A stretch of 64,000 nt of DNA from Saprospiraceae bacterium. GTDB lineage: Bacteria > Bacteroidota > Bacteroidia > Chitinophagales > Saprospiraceae. This document shows positions 1 through 7,884 of the stretch, one piece after another; the stretch's first letter is position 1; every line of letters begins with the position of its first letter. The stretch covers positions 310,001 through 374,000 of the forward strand of contig JADJNW010000001.1 of assembly GCA_016714085.1 (NCBI GenBank), in the 5' to 3' direction. A program made the position numbers and the translations under genes. The notes under the pieces are model-generated. The model had not been told where the DNA came from. It worked only from the letters and a program-made list of their open reading frames with translations, and made no database searches.

Positions 1-41
1 ATTTCTATGAATGCTGTTATCGGTTGCTCGGTTTTATCCAT
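1..41 (-). CDS. Possible 5' end of a gene leaving the left edge
   Basis: An ATG on the minus strand at 41-39 opens 13 codons (MDKTEQPITAFIE) that run to the window edge without a stop. It would be divergent from the M20 amidohydrolase gene. Only the N-terminus is visible, so no function can be given and it may be chance. Confidence 0.25.
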   Translation of the reverse strand, partial: MDKTEQPITAFIE

Positions 42-68
42 GGTGATGCAGCCATTGGATTTTCCATC

Positions 69-102
69 TTTGCTATCATTTTCTAAAAATCTTGTATCTT
101 AA
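69..102 (+). promoter_or_regulatory. Putative Bacteroidota-type promoter of the M20 gene
   Basis: TTTG at 69-72 and TATCTTAA at 95-102 are 22 bases apart, close to the -33 TTTG / -7 TAnnTTTG layout of the Bacteroidota primary sigma factor. The -7 box is imperfect at its last two bases. The start codon lies about 40 bases downstream. Confidence 0.35.
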
Positions 103-143
103 CGCCAACGATTTCTTCCAAAGAATAATAAACCATACGATTT

Positions 144-1574
144 ATGAAGCCTTTTGTTTTTATTGTAATGCTGAGTCTTTGCGCTACGCTTGTATTTGCA
201 CAAAAATCAAAACAGGAAGTCATTCAATCCATCGATCAACAGTACGATCAATACAGTAAGATTGCTCATCAGATTTGGGAATTTGCAGAATTGGGTTATC
301 AGGAAACCAGAAGCTCCGCCTTATTGCAACAAACACTGAAAGAAGCGGGCTTCACCGTAGAAACAGGTGTGGCGGGTATGCCTACGGCCTTTGTGGCCAG
401 CTATGGTTCTGGAAAACCCGTGATCGGTATTTTGGGGGAATTTGATGCTTTGCCCGGCGTTTCGCAAGTAGCAAAGCCAGCAAAAGAAGCACGCGCAGGC
501 ACGAATAACGGACACGCTTGCGGGCATCATTTATTCGGTACGGCTTCCAGCGCTGCGGCCATTGCAGTAAAGAACTGGTTGATCGCTAATAAAAAATCGG
601 GTACGATTCGCTTTTATGGCACACCTGCTGAGGAAGGCGGTTCTGGCAAAGTATATATGGTGCGGGAAAATTTGTTCAAAGATGTAGATGTGGTCTTGCA
701 TTGGCATCCGGGTTCCAGAAACTCGGCAGTGGCGGGTAGTTCCTTAGCCAATATAAGCGGCAAATTCCGTTTCTACGGTGCGGCTTCACACGCTGCCGGT
801 GCGCCGGAGCGCGGCCGCTCTGCCTTGGATGCCGTCGAAGCCATGAATTATATGGTGAATATGATGCGCGAACACGTAACGATGGAAACGCGCATTCATT
901 ATGTGATCACACGCGGTGGCGAAGCGCCTAATGTGGTGCCGGCTTTCGCCGAAGTGTATTATTACGCTCGTCATCCATTAGCTGCGGAAGCCAAATCGGT
1001 ATGGGAACGCATCGTAAAGGCAGCGGAAGGCGCCGCATTGGGCACCGAAACCAAAATGGAATACGAAATCACAGGCGGCGTGTATAATTTGATGCCCAAC
1101 GAAGTATTGGGTAAAATGATGGACGCCAATCTCCGCACGGTAGGTGGTTATACGTACACCGAGGAAGAACGTGCATTTGCGGTGGAAATTCAAAAAAGCT
1201 TCGGAGGCAAAGTTCCGTCCCCGGAATCCACTAAAAACATTGAGCCTTTTGCGGTACGCGAAGAAGGCAGCGGCGGTTCTACCGATGTCGGCGACATTAG
1301 TTGGGTCGTGCCTACGGTGGGTTTGAACACAGCGACCTGGGTACCCGGTACGGCCGCGCATAGCTGGCAAGCCGTAGCAGCAGGCGGTACGAGCATTGGG
1401 CATAAAGGGATGATGGTTGCAGCTAAGACGATTGCGTTGACCGCAATTGATTTGTTCAATACTCCCGGCATGATCGAAGAGGCTTGGGCCGAGCTTCGTA
1501 CGCGCCGAGGATCGGATTTTAAATACCAGGCGTTGCTTGGGGATCGCCCACCAGCATTGGATTATCGGAAGTAA
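144..1574 (+). CDS. Secreted M20-family amidohydrolase (AbgB-like)
   Basis: This 476-residue protein belongs to the M20 metallopeptidase/amidohydrolase family, closest in style to aminobenzoyl-glutamate hydrolase subunit B. It should hydrolyse an amide or peptide bond using metal ions. Residues 1-20 (MKPFVFIVMLSLCATLVFAQ) are a clear signal peptide, so it is exported. Metal-site motifs are visible: HACGHH around residue 123, PAEEGG around 162, and the dimerisation-domain motif SHAAGAPERGRSA around 216. A late HSW stretch near residue 405 supplies another expected ligand region. Length is normal for the family. It stands alone, followed by a strong hairpin at 1580-1612. The family call is firm; the natural substrate is unknown. 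Confidence 0.9.
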   Translation: MKPFVFIVMLSLCATLVFAQKSKQEVIQSIDQQYDQYSKIAHQIWEFAELGYQETRSSALLQQTLKEAGFTVETGVAGMPTAFVASYGSGKPVIGILGEFDALPGVSQVAKPAKEARAGTNNGHACGHHLFGTASSAAAIAVKNWLIANKKSGTIRFYGTPAEEGGSGKVYMVRENLFKDVDVVLHWHPGSRNSAVAGSSLANISGKFRFYGAASHAAGAPERGRSALDAVEAMNYMVNMMREHVTMETRIHYVITRGGEAPNVVPAFAEVYYYARHPLAAEAKSVWERIVKAAEGAALGTETKMEYEITGGVYNLMPNEVLGKMMDANLRTVGGYTYTEEERAFAVEIQKSFGGKVPSPESTKNIEPFAVREEGSGGSTDVGDISWVVPTVGLNTATWVPGTAAHSWQAVAAGGTSIGHKGMMVAAKTIALTAIDLFNTPGMIEEAWAELRTRRGSDFKYQALLGDRPPALDYRK

Positions 1575-1579
1575 ATTGT

Positions 1580-1612
1580 ATTCATCTGACGACTTAAAGT
1601 CGTCAGATGAAT
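1580..1612. terminator. Perfect 15-bp hairpin after the M20 gene
   Basis: ATTCATCTGACGACT at 1580-1594 pairs perfectly with 1598-1612 across a TAA loop. It begins six bases after the stop codon. There is no T-run on either side, so it is either a weak terminator or a mobile palindromic repeat. Its GACT-TAA-AGTC core resembles the GGACT-AA-AGTCC core of the hairpin at 46600. Confidence 0.55.
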
Positions 1613-1658
1613 TGCCCTGAAAAGTTTTATATTTCATGCTAACCCTTCAACGTACTAT

Positions 1659-3521
1659 ATGACTGAACTCGCAGGAATTATCATTTTAGGCATCCTGGCT
1701 CAATGGCTCGCTTGGTGGATTCGAGTGCCATCTATCTTGCCATTAATTTTTATCGGACTATTTGTAGGGCCACTTTCTACTTTGTGGACACCCGATGGCA
1801 GTAAACTGTTGGAACCGATTTATAACGAAGAAAAAAATGCAGGACTTTTTCCTAATGAATACCTGTTTTACTTTGTATCCTTAGCCATTGGTATCATTTT
1901 GTTTGAAGGTGGTTTGACCCTGAAACGCAGAGAAATCAAAGGCGTTGGGCCTGCCATTTTAAAGCTCATCACGCTGGGTTCGGTCATCACCTTTATTGGT
2001 GCCGGACTGGGTACGTATTTTATTATGGGCTTGAGTTGGGCGATTAGCTTTCAGTTTGCAGCCTTGATTATTGTGACAGGACCGACTGTGATTGCACCTA
2101 TTTTGCAAAATGTTCCTTTGAATCGCAATGTTTCTACCGTTTTGAAATGGGAAGGCATTTTGATTGATCCGCTGGGAGCATTAGTAGCTGTATTGGTATT
2201 TGAATTTATTCGCAGTTCGGAAGGCGGCGCGGATTTCACTTCTCACGCTCTGATTACTTTTTTTCAAATTATTTTGATTGGTCTGGCACTGGGCGTTATC
2301 GCTGCTTATGCCTTGTATTGGTTAATAAAATTAGAGTTAGTACCCAGATTTTTGCTCAATGTATTTACGTTGGCGTTTGTATTGAGTGTTTTTGTTTTAT
2401 CAGACCTACTGGCGCACGAGTCGGGGTTGCTTTCAGTGGTCGTAATGGGCATGGTCATTGGCAATCTGGATGTGCCAAGACTCAAAGAAATCTTGCATTT
2501 CAAAGAATCGTTGAGCGTATTGCTTATTTCAATCCTTTTTATTCTGCTGGCTGCCAATATCAATATGGCACAATTAGAATTGCTCATGCGCGATTGGAAA
2601 GCGATTGCGCTGTTTGGGGTAGTGGCGCTCGTGTTGCGCCCCTTATCGGTTTTTGCGAGCACCAATCAATCAGAACTCAGTTTCAAAGAAAAAGTCTTTA
2701 TCTCTTGGGTAGGGCCGCGGGGTATTGTGGCAGCAGGTATTGCTTCTTTGTTCGGCATTACGCTTACCCGCGATGGCATTCCGGGCGCTGAATTTATCAC
2801 GCCTTTGGTGTTTATGATTGTTTTGGGTACCGTTTTATTGAATGCCACAACTGCTCGAATGATCGCAAAGATGTTGGGTGTCATTCAACAAACTTCATCG
2901 GGAATTTTATTTATTGGCGCAAGCCAGGCCGCCCGAATTTTAGCAAAATATCTCAAGGATAATAAACGCTACGTGGTGATGGTAGATAGCAACGATAGCA
3001 ATATCAATAAGGCGCGTCGCTTAGGAATAGAAGCTTTTACTGTCAATATTTTTACCGATGACCTTGCCGACCAGTTTGAATTGCTCGATATGGGTTATTT
3101 GATCGCCATGACCAGCAATCCCGATGTAAATGATTATGCTTTAAAGCGTTATCAAAAAGTTTTTGGTGAAAATGGCACTTTCAGGCTTTTGACTTCCGAT
3201 GAATTAAAACGAGATAAAGCAAGATTGCCCCAGCATGGCATTTTTTCTTATTTCGATGATTTTTTAAATCTCAACGAAGTCGCTCGTGACTATCCTTACA
3301 TCCATGAAAAACCATTGGAGAGTAAAGAACATCTGATTGCCGAGATAGAACACATGACACAGAATACAAGCCAAACGCCGCTCTTCTATAAAGACCTTAA
3401 CAACCAATTACATCCTATCCCCTATGATTTATCAGAAGTTTCGATTGAGAAAGGCTATTATTTAGTTTATATGGGAAAAGTGGAGAATGTATCTCAAACA
3501 GCAGAATCATCAATGGCATAA
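1659..3521 (+). CDS. Cation:proton antiporter (CPA family) with TrkA-like C-terminal domain
   Basis: A 620-residue membrane protein with about a dozen hydrophobic segments in residues 1-405, typical of monovalent cation:proton antiporters (NhaP/CPA1 type). Characteristic motifs are TGPTVIAP near residue 140, WEGILIDP near 165 (where the conserved acidic transport residue sits) and VGPRGIVAAG near 352. From about residue 410 a soluble nucleotide-binding TrkA-N-like fold follows (ILFIGASQAARILAKYL, then VVMVDSN), though its glycine loop is degenerate. The likely role is Na+ or K+ extrusion for pH or ion homeostasis at the inner membrane. It is not tightly linked to neighbours; the next gene, a SulP transporter, is over 300 bases away behind a terminator. 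Ion specificity cannot be read from sequence. Confidence 0.88.
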   Translation: MTELAGIIILGILAQWLAWWIRVPSILPLIFIGLFVGPLSTLWTPDGSKLLEPIYNEEKNAGLFPNEYLFYFVSLAIGIILFEGGLTLKRREIKGVGPAILKLITLGSVITFIGAGLGTYFIMGLSWAISFQFAALIIVTGPTVIAPILQNVPLNRNVSTVLKWEGILIDPLGALVAVLVFEFIRSSEGGADFTSHALITFFQIILIGLALGVIAAYALYWLIKLELVPRFLLNVFTLAFVLSVFVLSDLLAHESGLLSVVVMGMVIGNLDVPRLKEILHFKESLSVLLISILFILLAANINMAQLELLMRDWKAIALFGVVALVLRPLSVFASTNQSELSFKEKVFISWVGPRGIVAAGIASLFGITLTRDGIPGAEFITPLVFMIVLGTVLLNATTARMIAKMLGVIQQTSSGILFIGASQAARILAKYLKDNKRYVVMVDSNDSNINKARRLGIEAFTVNIFTDDLADQFELLDMGYLIAMTSNPDVNDYALKRYQKVFGENGTFRLLTSDELKRDKARLPQHGIFSYFDDFLNLNEVARDYPYIHEKPLESKEHLIAEIEHMTQNTSQTPLFYKDLNNQLHPIPYDLSEVSIEKGYYLVYMGKVENVSQTAESSMA

Positions 3522-3640
3522 TTTTCCTTCTGTCTGCAAACTTTTTTCTAAAGCGAGTGTTTCATTTCTAATAGCAAAACTATTATTTTTCGATCTATCT
3601 GATATAACAATCCTGACAATTTTGCTTACAAAGATACCAA

Positions 3641-3663
3641 GTTCAGTCCGTTTTTTGGGCTGA
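3641..3663. other. Hairpin with T-rich loop in the antiporter-SulP gap
   Basis: TTCAGTCC at 3641-3648 can pair with GGGCTGAA at 3656-3663 with one G-U pair, leaving a T-rich loop. It precedes the stronger terminator at 3691. The rest of the 3522-3836 gap is AT-rich and shows no gene. Confidence 0.3.
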
Positions 3664-3690
3664 ATACGCATGGTGACTGAGGCTTTTCGG

Positions 3691-3720
3691 GAGAGGTTAT
3701 AATTTATAGCCTCTCTTTTT
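3691..3720 (+). terminator. Intrinsic terminator downstream of the antiporter
   Basis: GAGAGG at 3691-3696 pairs with CCTCTC at 3710-3715, with further TATAA/TTATA pairing inside, followed by five T. It lies 170 bases after the antiporter stop and 120 bases before the SulP start, so it separates the two transcripts. Confidence 0.7.
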
Positions 3721-3836
3721 CACAGTCTATGTCCAATTTTTCTTTTTCTTTAAGAAAAGTTTAACTTTTTAAAATAATAGTTTTCATATTTTTATGCAAT
3801 AAACCTCTTATTTCTAACCCTTAGCCTTACATCACT

Positions 3837-5609
3837 ATGTTGAAGAAATTTTTGCAGCTCGACTTTTCCCATTTCAGAGGCGATTTATTTGGCGGTATCA
3901 CTGCTGGTATCGTGGCATTACCATTAGCGCTAGCTTTCGGTGCACAGACCGAACTAGGCGCGATTGCTGGTTTGTATGGTGCGATTGCCCTTGGTTTTCT
4001 GGCAGCTCTTTTTGGAGGTACGGCGATTCAGATTAGCGGCCCGACCGCGCCGATGACCGTTGTATCGGCTGTGGTTATTGCCTCCGCTATTGATCGCATG
4101 GGTAGCTTTGAAGCTGCTTTTCCAGTGATTCTTGCCACTTTTTTTCTGGCTGGTGTCATTGAGTTGCTTTTAGGTGTGATGGGTTTGGGCAAGTATATTA
4201 AATATATTCCTTATCCTGTGGTGTCAGGTTTCATGAGCGGAATTGGGATTATCATTATTATCACACAAATTTTTCCCTTTTTTGGCGCACCTTCCCCCGC
4301 AGGTGGCACGGTTGGCGTGGTTAAAAGCTTAGGTCAAATACCCAATATTTTTAATATTTTCTCGGTATTATTGGCAGCTGCCACGATCGCTATTATCTAT
4401 TTTTTTCCAAGAATCACGAAGGCAGTACCAGGCTCTTTGGTTGCATTGATTCTGGTGTCGCTTGGCGCATTTTTCTTCTTGAGTAATGGCGAAGTAACTT
4501 TTATCAAAGATGCTAATGAAGGCGGCGTACCGACTGGCTTACCGACTGTATATTTCAATTTTTTCTCTGTTTTTGCTGACACGAGCGTTCTTACGATGAT
4601 TCTTGAGTACGCCTTTACACTGGGAGCTTTGGGCGCAATTGACTCTTTACTGACTTCGGTTGTAGCTGACAATATTACCAAAACAAAACATAATAGCAAC
4701 CGCGAATTGATCGGTCAAGGTCTCGGCAATATGGCCGCAGCAATGATAGGGGGCTTGCCCGGTGCTGGTGCAACGATGCGTACCGTGATCAACGCTAATT
4801 CTGGTGGCAAAACGCGCCTCTCAGGGGTGATCGCAGCCTTACTTTTGTTGGCGATTTTATTGGGTTTAGGCGTATTGGTTGGAAACATTCCAAATGCAGT
4901 ATTGGCGGGCATTCTGCTTACAGTTGGTATTAGCATTATTGATTATAAAGGTTTCCGCCACATTCGCAAAATACCGCGCGCCGATGCAGCAGTAATGATT
5001 GCAGTATTGTTGCTCACCGTTTTTGTTGGTTTGCTCGAAGCCGTGGCCATTGGTATGGTAATGGCATCCTTGTTGTTCATGAAAACCGTTTCTGATGTGG
5101 TCGAACACCGCACCACCTCTGCACCGATAAAAGATTTTTCACCCGAAATTCCCTGGAGCGACGAAACAAATATTCTGGAAGAAATTGGTAACAGAGTGTA
5201 TATCAAGCACTTCGATGGGCCTTTGTTCTTCGGTTTTGCTTCCCGATTCCAGGAAATGATCAAAGCTATGCCACAAGTAGAAGTGGTAGTAATGCGGATG
5301 AAAATGGTGCCTTACGTTGACCAATCCGGTCTGTATGCAATGGAAGAAGCGATACTCGACCTTCAGAAACAAGGCGTTGCAGTGGTTTTTAGCGGATTGC
5401 AAGATCAGCCGCGTAATATGCTGAAGCGTATCAATCTGGTGCCTGGGCTTGTACCTGAAAGCCATTGTTTCAAAACCTTTGAAGACTGTGCACTTTGGTT
5501 GAAAGAATACCTTCACAAAAATGGTTCTTTCATTCCACTCGCCGAGTTTCAGATTAAATCCAACAGCAAACTGGAAATAAAAACAGTACCTGGCGATTAT
5601 CAGGATTAA
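3837..5609 (+). CDS. SulP-family anion transporter with STAS domain
   Basis: A 590-residue SulP (SLC26-like) permease. The first 400 residues contain many hydrophobic helices, including the family start GITAGIVALPLALAFG and the segment ISGPTAPMTVV. The C-terminal part from about residue 455 is a cytoplasmic STAS domain (VEVVVMRMKMVPYVDQSG). Such proteins import sulfate, bicarbonate or similar anions at the inner membrane. There is no sulfate-assimilation gene nearby and no carbonic anhydrase, so the substrate remains open. It is monocistronic by position, with a hairpin downstream at 5633 and the TetR-type regulator next in the same direction. Confidence 0.9.
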   Translation: MLKKFLQLDFSHFRGDLFGGITAGIVALPLALAFGAQTELGAIAGLYGAIALGFLAALFGGTAIQISGPTAPMTVVSAVVIASAIDRMGSFEAAFPVILATFFLAGVIELLLGVMGLGKYIKYIPYPVVSGFMSGIGIIIIITQIFPFFGAPSPAGGTVGVVKSLGQIPNIFNIFSVLLAAATIAIIYFFPRITKAVPGSLVALILVSLGAFFFLSNGEVTFIKDANEGGVPTGLPTVYFNFFSVFADTSVLTMILEYAFTLGALGAIDSLLTSVVADNITKTKHNSNRELIGQGLGNMAAAMIGGLPGAGATMRTVINANSGGKTRLSGVIAALLLLAILLGLGVLVGNIPNAVLAGILLTVGISIIDYKGFRHIRKIPRADAAVMIAVLLLTVFVGLLEAVAIGMVMASLLFMKTVSDVVEHRTTSAPIKDFSPEIPWSDETNILEEIGNRVYIKHFDGPLFFGFASRFQEMIKAMPQVEVVVMRMKMVPYVDQSGLYAMEEAILDLQKQGVAVVFSGLQDQPRNMLKRINLVPGLVPESHCFKTFEDCALWLKEYLHKNGSFIPLAEFQIKSNSKLEIKTVPGDYQD

Positions 5610-5632
5610 ACAACGTTCAAGAATTGAAATCC

Positions 5633-5676
5633 TTCTCTAAGTTTGGTAATATTGAAAGCTTATCAAACTTGGAGAA
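5633..5676. terminator. Hairpin after the SulP gene
   Basis: TTCTCTAAGTTTG at 5633-5645 pairs with CAAACTTGGAGAA at 5664-5676, 13 base pairs with one wobble, and an 18-base loop. No long T-run follows, so termination is plausible but not certain. Confidence 0.45.
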
Positions 5677-5750
5677 TTCTGTTAAACAAAGTTTTTAGAT
5701 AGTAAAACTATTTCGAGGCAATGTAATTTTAATATTTTCTTAACAGATGT

Positions 5751-5758
5751 TATCTTTG
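5751..5758 (+). promoter_or_regulatory. -7 promoter box of the TetR-type gene
   Basis: TATCTTTG at 5751-5758 is an exact match to the Bacteroidota -7 consensus TAnnTTTG. It sits 32 bases before the start codon at 5791. No clear TTTG -33 element is seen; the upstream stretch is T-rich. Confidence 0.55.
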
Positions 5759-5790
5759 CCCGGCATCAGGCTTATTCAAACAAAGATGAC

Positions 5791-6471
5791 ATGGCGATTA
5801 CCATTCAAATCAAATTAAACGAAAAACTGTATCTGCGTGATCCTCAAGATACTAAGTTAGGCCGAAAGATCATTCAATACAGTATTTTGTTGATCGATGA
5901 GATCGGTTTTGAGGATTTTACATTCAAGAAATTAGCCGAACGTATTAATTCTACTGAAGCCTCGGTCTATCGCTATTTTGAAAATAAGCATCTCTTACTT
6001 GTCTACCTGCTTTGCTGGTACTGGGAATGGGTCAAATTTCGTATAGATTTCAACACGACGAACATTCAAGACCCAAATCAGCGCTTGCGCGTCGCCATCG
6101 AAACGCTGGTGGAATCATCCCGCTTCAATCCTTCCGTTGATTTTGTAGATGAAGAAGTGCTGCACCGCATCGTCATCGCCGAAGGCAGCAAAGCTTACCA
6201 CACAAAATGGGTGGATAAAGAAAATAAAAAAGGATTTTTCACAACCTACAAAGCGCTTTGCAAAACGTTTGCAGATTTTATCACCGCCATCAACCCCAAA
6301 TTTGCTTATCCTCGTGCCCTCGCCTCCACGCTGCTGGAAATGTCGAATCAACAAGCTTATTTTGCTCGGCATTTGCCCGCGCTTACGGAGATTACAATGG
6401 TGAATGGCAATTTGGTTCAAGTAAAGCAATTATTGGAGACTTTTGCTTTCAGCCTTTTAAATATTGTATAA
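5791..6471 (+). CDS. TetR/AcrR-family transcriptional regulator
   Basis: A 226-residue protein with a TetR-like DNA-binding domain at residues 25-75: the helix-turn-helix reads FTFKKLAERINSTEASVYRY followed by FENKHLLL, the usual TetR signature. The C-terminal 140 residues form the variable ligand-binding/dimerisation part, rich in aromatic residues near WYWEW. It has its own consensus promoter. The SulP gene lies upstream on the same strand and a DD-peptidase gene lies convergent downstream, so its target is not evident. Confidence 0.85.
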   Translation: MAITIQIKLNEKLYLRDPQDTKLGRKIIQYSILLIDEIGFEDFTFKKLAERINSTEASVYRYFENKHLLLVYLLCWYWEWVKFRIDFNTTNIQDPNQRLRVAIETLVESSRFNPSVDFVDEEVLHRIVIAEGSKAYHTKWVDKENKKGFFTTYKALCKTFADFITAINPKFAYPRALASTLLEMSNQQAYFARHLPALTEITMVNGNLVQVKQLLETFAFSLLNIV

Positions 6472-6492
6472 AATCTTTATTTAACATTAAGA

Positions 6493-7836
6493 TCAATAAT
6501 TCTCTACCACCCACTTTAGCACCTTGTCCATTTCTTGTTTCAGATCATTGCTATTAATCGTATAATTATTGTGCATAAAGCTAAAAATCAGTGTTTTAGC
6601 ATTTTTAGTCGTCAAAAAACCGCTCAGGCAATGCACATTGCTCAGCGTCCCCGTTTTAGCATGGATATATGGCGTTTTTCCTTTATAAAAATTGCGGATA
6701 GTGCCCGTTTCACCGCCCGTAGGAAAGATGCGAAACAAGCGCTCCGGCGGCATTTCCCGATAGATTTTCTGCAAAACGCTCACCACCGTGCGCGGCGTAA
6801 ACAAATTATAACGCGACAAACCCGAGCCGTCCACCCATTCCAAAGGGGCAGGCGCATTCCGATAAAGATTGTTTTCGGCATATTTAATCGCGTCTTCAGC
6901 TTTTTGTGTGCCAAATAACTTTTCAGAACACATCAACAGCAACTGCTCCGCAATAAAATTATCGCTATCCTGCATCAATCGCTGGTACATCGTATCGGGT
7001 GTAGGGATGCTAATGGTATGCGCCACGCCGGGTTTCATCATGCCTAAATCCATCGCGCCCACGTGCACGCCCAGGGTATCGCTCAGCAATTTAGCAATCA
7101 GATCAGGATCAAATCGGAAGAAAAGTTCTTGTTTGAAAGGCAAACCTGTCAAAGCGCGCGGGTTATATTCAAAGATATTATCATCTATATGTCGCACAAT
7201 TTCTGGCTTTTCCATTTTCAAATTAGAATTAAACACAATACGATTGTTGAAAAACGTCGGCTGCGCCAGGAATCCTTCCCGAATACTACTCCGTTCAAAA
7301 CGCACCAAATTGCCATACATCGGAAACGGTGATCGCTCTGCCTGATAGCTCGAATTATAATCATCCCAAGACCAGCCGGGGCCGTAGGTTTCATCATTAA
7401 AATTATGTGCCGAGAAAAACAGCTTTTCTTTTCGGCTTTTTAAAAAAGTTAAAACCGTTGTATCTTGCTGAAAATCAGGATGTAAAAACAAAGGATTGCC
7501 CGTTCCCCAAAAAATAAGCGTATCATTTTCAACGACATAACGCAAGACAGGAATCGAGTCGCCCAGCACTTTCAGCGCGGTGTAAAATGTGAAAATCTTG
7601 GTATTGGATGCTGGCGTAAAATACTTATCCGCGTCTTTTTCGTACACATACTGCTGCGTAGCGGGGTCGAACAGCACGAATCCGGTAAAACTTTTACTGA
7701 AAATTTCTGATTTTTCTACCAAATTCGTCAGTGCCGTGAGCTTGCTTGCCCCCAGTTGCGCCCAAGCGCTTTGCCAAATGAGCAGTAGGATTGGAATTCC
7801 GAGAGATTTGATTATTTTCGACGGTGAAAGATACAT
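6493..7836 (-). CDS. dacB: D-alanyl-D-alanine carboxypeptidase/endopeptidase (PBP4 type)
   Basis: A 447-residue low-molecular-mass penicillin-binding protein of class C, which trims or cleaves peptidoglycan cross-links in the periplasm. Residues 1-27 form a signal peptide ending near WAQ. All three active-site motifs are visible: SNTK (S77 to K80), SDN in QDSDNFIAEQ near residue 292, and KTG in HAKTGTLSNV near 395. Length matches the DacB/PBP4 family. It is divergent from the beta-lactamase-fold gene at 7885, with only 48 bases between the starts, so the two may share regulatory DNA. Confidence 0.9.
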   Translation of the reverse strand: MYLSPSKIIKSLGIPILLLIWQSAWAQLGASKLTALTNLVEKSEIFSKSFTGFVLFDPATQQYVYEKDADKYFTPASNTKIFTFYTALKVLGDSIPVLRYVVENDTLIFWGTGNPLFLHPDFQQDTTVLTFLKSRKEKLFFSAHNFNDETYGPGWSWDDYNSSYQAERSPFPMYGNLVRFERSSIREGFLAQPTFFNNRIVFNSNLKMEKPEIVRHIDDNIFEYNPRALTGLPFKQELFFRFDPDLIAKLLSDTLGVHVGAMDLGMMKPGVAHTISIPTPDTMYQRLMQDSDNFIAEQLLLMCSEKLFGTQKAEDAIKYAENNLYRNAPAPLEWVDGSGLSRYNLFTPRTVVSVLQKIYREMPPERLFRIFPTGGETGTIRNFYKGKTPYIHAKTGTLSNVHCLSGFLTTKNAKTLIFSFMHNNYTINSNDLKQEMDKVLKWVVENY

Positions 7837-7884
7837 ACGCTTTGAATTTTCAATTTGATCGCTTGAAAAATAACTAAAATCGTT

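Noticed and set aside
978..1637. 219-residue minus-strand ORF opposite the M20 gene
   Set aside because: It overlaps a gene with clear metal-site motifs and signal peptide; its own translation has no recognisable features.
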